Shown: positions 6,288 through 9,124 of the stretch, piece after piece | How positions within the stretch are numbered: position 1 is the first letter of the stretch | Layout: every line of letters begins with the position of its first letter | Source: JAFGPL01 sp046485045 | GTDB taxonomy: Bacteria > Bacteroidota > Bacteroidia > Bacteroidales > UBA10428 | Direction of reading: 5' to 3' | NCBI GenBank assembly: GCA_046485045.1 | Contig: JAWOHT010000179.1 | Location: 1-9,124 of the forward strand | DNA length: 9,124 nt | Position numbers and translations under genes: made by a program | Notes under the pieces: model-generated | Seen by the model: only the letters and a program-made list of their open reading frames with translations | The model's database searches: none | Told to the model about the DNA's origin: nothing

Positions 6288-7475
6288 TTAAATGTAAGAA
6301 TCCAAATATTTCATATACGTTGCCAAATCTTTATCACCCCTGCCTGAAAGATTTACAACAACAATGTCGTCGGGTTTGAATTTTATCTTTTCAAGAGCTG
6401 CCAGAGCATGCGCCGATTCAAGCGCAGGGATTATTCCATCAGTCCTTGTCAACTGAAATGCTGCTTTTAAGGCCTCATCATCGGTGGCATGGTTAAAAAT
6501 TACCCTGCCGGTTTTGTACAGATAGCTATGCATGGGGCCTATTCCCGGATAATCCAATCCTGCAGAGATAGAATAAGGTTCAATCACCTGGCCGTCTTCA
6601 TCCTGCATCAGCATGGTACGGCTGCCATGTAACACACCCGGCCTGCCAAGCACCATTGTTGCTGCCGACTCGCCCGAATCAACACCTTTGCCACTGGCTT
6701 CCACAGCAATAAGTTTTACTTCGTGATTATCAAGATAATGATAAAACGAACCGGCGGCGTTACTGCCACCGCCAACACAGGCAATAATGTAATCGGGATT
6801 CTCCTTTCCGGTATGCTCTTTCAATTGCCATTTCATCTCTTCGCTGATGACCGACTGCAATCTGGCCACCATATCGGGATAAGGATGAGGGCCCACAACC
6901 GAACCGATGATATAATGAGTGTCAACCGGATTGTTGATCCAGTCGCGTATGGCTTCGTTGGTAGCGTCCTTCAGTGTCATGTTGCCACTGTAAACCGGCA
7001 CCACTTCTGCCCCAAGCATTTTCATACGAAGCACGTTTGGCTGCTGCCTTTCAACATCGAGTTTGCCCATGTACACCACACACTTTATCCCCTTCAGGGC
7101 ACAAACCGTGGCGGTGGCCACACCGTGCTGGCCGGCGCCGGTTTCGGCTATTATCCGGGTCTTTCCAAGCCGCTGTGCAATAAGTATCTGACCAATGGTG
7201 TTGTTGATTTTATGTGCCCCTGTGTGGGCAAGGTCTTCACGCTTCAGGTAAATATTGGTTTTGTATAGTCCCGACAGTCTTTCAGACCGGTACAGCGGTG
7301 TCGGTCTGCCTGCATAGTCCTTCAGCATCAGCCGGAACTCATCCTGAAAAGATTTATCTGCCAGTATTGTCAGGTATTTCTCGCGTAACTCTTTGATGTT
7401 CGGGTACATCATTTCGGGAATAAATGCCCCGCCAAATTCACCGTAAAATCCGTTTTCATTAACATTATAATTCAT
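6288..7475 (-). CDS. trpB: Tryptophan synthase beta subunit
   Basis: Complete subunit of about 395 residues; the PLP enzyme that condenses indole with L-serine to L-tryptophan. Visible landmarks are the N-terminal YGEFGGAFIPE (about 11-21), the PLP lysine in HTGAHKINN (K89), catalytic glutamate in AETGAGQHG (about E111), the phosphate-binding loop CVGGGSNAAG (about 233-242), and the serine-cofactor contact near the end, NLSGRGDKD (about 374-382). This is the short TrpB1 form that pairs with TrpA, not the longer TrpB2 type. Its ATG overlaps the trpF stop by 4 bp (ATGA), and trpA follows after 12 bp, which fits translational coupling and a stoichiometric alpha-beta complex. Order F-B-A is common; some Bacteroides place trpB first in the operon instead. 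Confidence 0.98.
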   Translation of the reverse strand: MNYNVNENGFYGEFGGAFIPEMMYPNIKELREKYLTILADKSFQDEFRLMLKDYAGRPTPLYRSERLSGLYKTNIYLKREDLAHTGAHKINNTIGQILIAQRLGKTRIIAETGAGQHGVATATVCALKGIKCVVYMGKLDVERQQPNVLRMKMLGAEVVPVYSGNMTLKDATNEAIRDWINNPVDTHYIIGSVVGPHPYPDMVARLQSVISEEMKWQLKEHTGKENPDYIIACVGGGSNAAGSFYHYLDNHEVKLIAVEASGKGVDSGESAATMVLGRPGVLHGSRTMLMQDEDGQVIEPYSISAGLDYPGIGPMHSYLYKTGRVIFNHATDDEALKAAFQLTRTDGIIPALESAHALAALEKIKFKPDDIVVVNLSGRGDKDLATYMKYLDSYI

Positions 7476-8107
7476 AATCTGTTATGCTTAATTTTTATTA
7501 CAAATTCCTTAATCATATCAATATTTTTGAGACCAGGATGAAGTTCGAACCTGCTGTTGATATCCAGGGCATGTATGTGCAGATTTTTTAAGCTGAGGAT
7601 TTCATCAATATCATCAATAGCTATACCCCCGCTGAGAAAAAAAGGTTTCTGAAGATGGTACCGGTTCAAAATCTCCCAGTTGAATTTATTTCCCGAACCT
7701 CCGAATGCAGGAGTTTTTGTGTCAAAAAGAAAAAATTCGCAACAATCGGCATAATCATCAGCTGTTTTGAAATCAAAATTGTCATCTACACTGAAGGATT
7801 TTATAACACCGATTCCCCTGTTAGAAAAATTTGCGCAATACCCTGGTGTTTCGTTGCCATGAAGTTGGATAAAATCCAGCCCGTACTTATCGATTTTGCC
7901 ACCTACATAAGAGACCCCCTCATTTACAAATACCCCCACTTTTCTGATATAATCTGGAACAATGGCCGGAATTGCCGTACTGAAATCCTCACCAACAAAA
8001 CGGGGCGATTTATGATAAAAAATAAACCCGATATAATCAGGCTCCAGGCTTATTAACTGTTCCACGTTAGTCCTGTCGCGCATCCCGCATACTTTGAGTT
8101 TGAGCAT
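7472..8107 (-). CDS. trpF: Phosphoribosylanthranilate isomerase
   Basis: Monofunctional TIM-barrel enzyme, 211 residues from the chosen start. It converts N-(5-phosphoribosyl)anthranilate to the enol-deoxyribulose form, an Amadori rearrangement. Catalytic residues are present: general base C7 in KVCGMRD, and general acid D129 in LFDTKTPAFGGSGNKFNW. IQLHGNE, FFLSGGI and the phosphate-binding ALDINSRFELHPGLK also match. I prefer the ATG at 8107, since it puts the cysteine at residue 7 as in well-studied homologues. An in-frame ATG at 8128 would add MKNFKQG, which derives from a repeated stretch in front of the gene. It is separate from trpC rather than fused as in enteric bacteria, and overlaps trpB by 4 bp. 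Confidence 0.96.
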   Translation of the reverse strand: MLKLKVCGMRDRTNVEQLISLEPDYIGFIFYHKSPRFVGEDFSTAIPAIVPDYIRKVGVFVNEGVSYVGGKIDKYGLDFIQLHGNETPGYCANFSNRGIGVIKSFSVDDNFDFKTADDYADCCEFFLFDTKTPAFGGSGNKFNWEILNRYHLQKPFFLSGGIAIDDIDEILSLKNLHIHALDINSRFELHPGLKNIDMIKEFVIKIKHNRL

Positions 8108-8152
8108 TCCTTGTTTGAAATTCTTCATTCCTTGTTCCTTGTTCGATATTCA
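8105..8152. repeat. Short direct repeats in the trpC-trpF gap and trpF start
   Basis: The 11-mer cattccttgtt occurs at 8105-8115 and 8126-8136, and ccttgtt follows again at 8137-8143. Read on the gene strand this is AACAAGGAATG twice, ahead of each of the two candidate trpF start codons, 21 nt apart. The stretch continues into a GAATATCGAACAAGG-like sequence. I recall similar low-complexity intergenic sequence from Bacteroidota genomes, but cannot check that here. Confidence 0.6.
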
Positions 8153-8173
8153 ATGTCCCAGACTACCTTTACT

Positions 8174-8728
8174 TCACTTCAATTCCAGAAGAAATGTTCT
8201 GAAAGCTTCGGCAGGGTCAACTTCCTTCATAAAATTCTCTCCAATTAAGAATCCGTCGAACCCATGGTCCTTCAGTTTTTTAATTGTATCAGGATGATGA
8301 ATGCCGCTTTCAGAAATTTTCAGAAATTCATCCGGAATATGTTTCGACAGCTCAACCGAGGTGTTAATATCCACCTCGAAAGTTTTCAGGTTACGGTTGT
8401 TTACACCCACAATATCAATGTATTGATTGATACTGTCAAGTTCTTTCAGTTTATGAATTTCTAAAATCACTTGCAGGTGAAGCGATTTGGCTGCTGCTGC
8501 AAGTTGTAAAACCTCTTTCTTTGACAGACAGGCTGCAATTAGCAGGATAGCATCGGCACCAATGGATTTTGCTTCAATTACCTGGTACTCATCAATGGTA
8601 AAATCTTTTCTGAGAATGGGAATCTCATTTACTTCCCTTGCTTTGATTAAATCCTCAGACGACCCGCCAAAAAAATTAATGTCCGTTAATACAGACAATC
8701 CCGAAGCGCCGGCATCTGCATATAGTTG
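8174..8728 (-). pseudogene. trpC: Indole-3-glycerol phosphate synthase, N-terminally truncated
   Basis: C-terminal two thirds of IGPS, which closes the indole ring by decarboxylating CdRP. Recognisable family sequence begins at YADAGASGLSVLTD (about 8722 downward) and includes FFGGS, PILRKDFTIDEYQVIEAKSIGADAILLIA (with the second catalytic lysine), LEIH, VGVNNRNLKTF, the substrate-contacting SESGIH and FLIGENFM. It ends TGA at 8174-8176. Upstream of the tyrosine only two unrelated codons precede an in-frame TAG at 8729-8731. A complete enzyme has about 260 residues; roughly 70-80 are missing, including the EFKRxSPS region carrying the first catalytic Glu/Lys. As assembled, the protein would be inactive, and no standard start exists (a TTG at 8696-8698 is the only candidate near). 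Cause: deletion, rearrangement or misassembly. Confidence 0.93.
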
Positions 8729-9124
8729 CTACAGATTATAACCGGGGCTTTGGAGAAAAACGGAGAAAATGAATCAGCAGATTCCTTCAATAAAAAATTT
8801 ATTTACGGATCCAATAAAAAAATCAGGGAGGTTATGAACCATGTAAAATTGGTTGCTCCAACAGATCTGACCGTTCTAATAGAAGGCGAAACCGGCTCAG
8901 GGAAGGAATACATTGCAAGGGCCATACATTATGCAAGTGCACGCAAAAACAAGCCGTTCATCGCGGTCGATTGCGGAGCCATACCAAAAGAGCTGGCCAA
9001 CAGTGAACTCTTCGGTCATTTAAAAGGTTCCTTTACCAGTGCCATTAAGGATAAAACAGGTGTCTTTGAGGAAGCCAACGGGGGCACGCTATTTCTCGAT
9101 GAGGTTAGCAATTTAAGTTACGAG
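8726..9124 (+). CDS. Sigma-54-dependent response regulator, partial at both ends
   Basis: An open frame of 133 codons running off the window. After a TAG at 8723-8725 it reads LLQIITGALEK, which resembles the last helix of a receiver domain, then a linker and the sigma-54 AAA+ domain. That domain shows FIYGSNKKI at the domain start, Walker A GETGSGKE (8885-8908), KPFIAVDCGAIPKELANSELFGH, contact loop GSFTSA (9026-9043) and Walker B TLFLDEVSNLS (DE at 9098-9103). The frame has no ATG near its beginning, so the true start and almost the whole receiver domain are missing; the C-terminus lies outside. It is clearly a different gene from the regulator at 2730, differing in the linker, the Walker A and the contact loop. 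It faces away from the truncated trpC, so both genes have lost their 5' ends at one point. Confidence 0.88.
   Translation, partial: MLQIITGALEKNGENESADSFNKKFIYGSNKKIREVMNHVKLVAPTDLTVLIEGETGSGKEYIARAIHYASARKNKPFIAVDCGAIPKELANSELFGHLKGSFTSAIKDKTGVFEEANGGTLFLDEVSNLSYE

Noticed and set aside
6723..7268. 181-codon + strand reading frame opposite trpB
   Set aside because: Shadow of the strongly conserved trpB gene; no domain pattern and no credible start context.

Overview
The window looks like a fragment of a Bacteroidota (Bacteroidetes) chromosome or metagenomic contig. The DNA is AT-rich, genes lack strong Shine-Dalgarno sites, the FtsX-like permease genes overlap by ATGA, the NtrC-type regulator and NtrY-like kinase resemble Bacteroidota families, and TrpA carries the SSSSTTG loop I associate with this phylum. 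This assignment comes from sequence character and family memory, not from a search.

Layout, left to right. Positions 1-482 hold the 3' end of an FtsX/MacB-type ABC permease gene; its upstream part appears in shifting reading frames. It is followed, with a 4-bp overlap, by a complete second permease gene (479-1708). A 273-bp gap (1709-1981) carries four palindromic REP-like units arranged as two interleaved inverted pairs, plus a separate 14-bp palindrome. Then come a LolD/MacB-type ABC ATPase (1982-2650), a sigma-54-dependent NtrC-family response regulator (2730-4118) and its sensor kinase (4146-5453). All of these are on the + strand. The kinase has two membrane helices joined by a loop of only a few residues, so it probably has no extracytoplasmic sensor domain.

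A short convergent junction (5454-5492) leads to a minus-strand tryptophan operon, transcribed trpC-trpF-trpB-trpA (8728 down to 5493). TrpA, TrpB and TrpF are complete and keep their catalytic residues. TrpC is cut off at its N-terminus near 8722, losing the segment that normally carries the first catalytic residues. Within about 10 bp of that break a second sigma-54 regulator reads outward on the + strand (8726-9124). It too lacks its N-terminal receiver domain and runs off the window end. Two unrelated genes are therefore fused head to head with both 5' ends missing. This is either a deletion or rearrangement, or an assembly misjoin.

Functionally, the left half is a probable envelope or efflux ABC transporter module with a linked sigma-54 two-component system. 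The right half is housekeeping tryptophan biosynthesis. The points most worth a second look are the broken trpC/regulator junction, the interleaved palindromic repeats, and the pairing of a short-loop kinase with an NtrC regulator beside an ABC transporter. I see no tRNA, rRNA, CRISPR array, insertion sequence or transposase.
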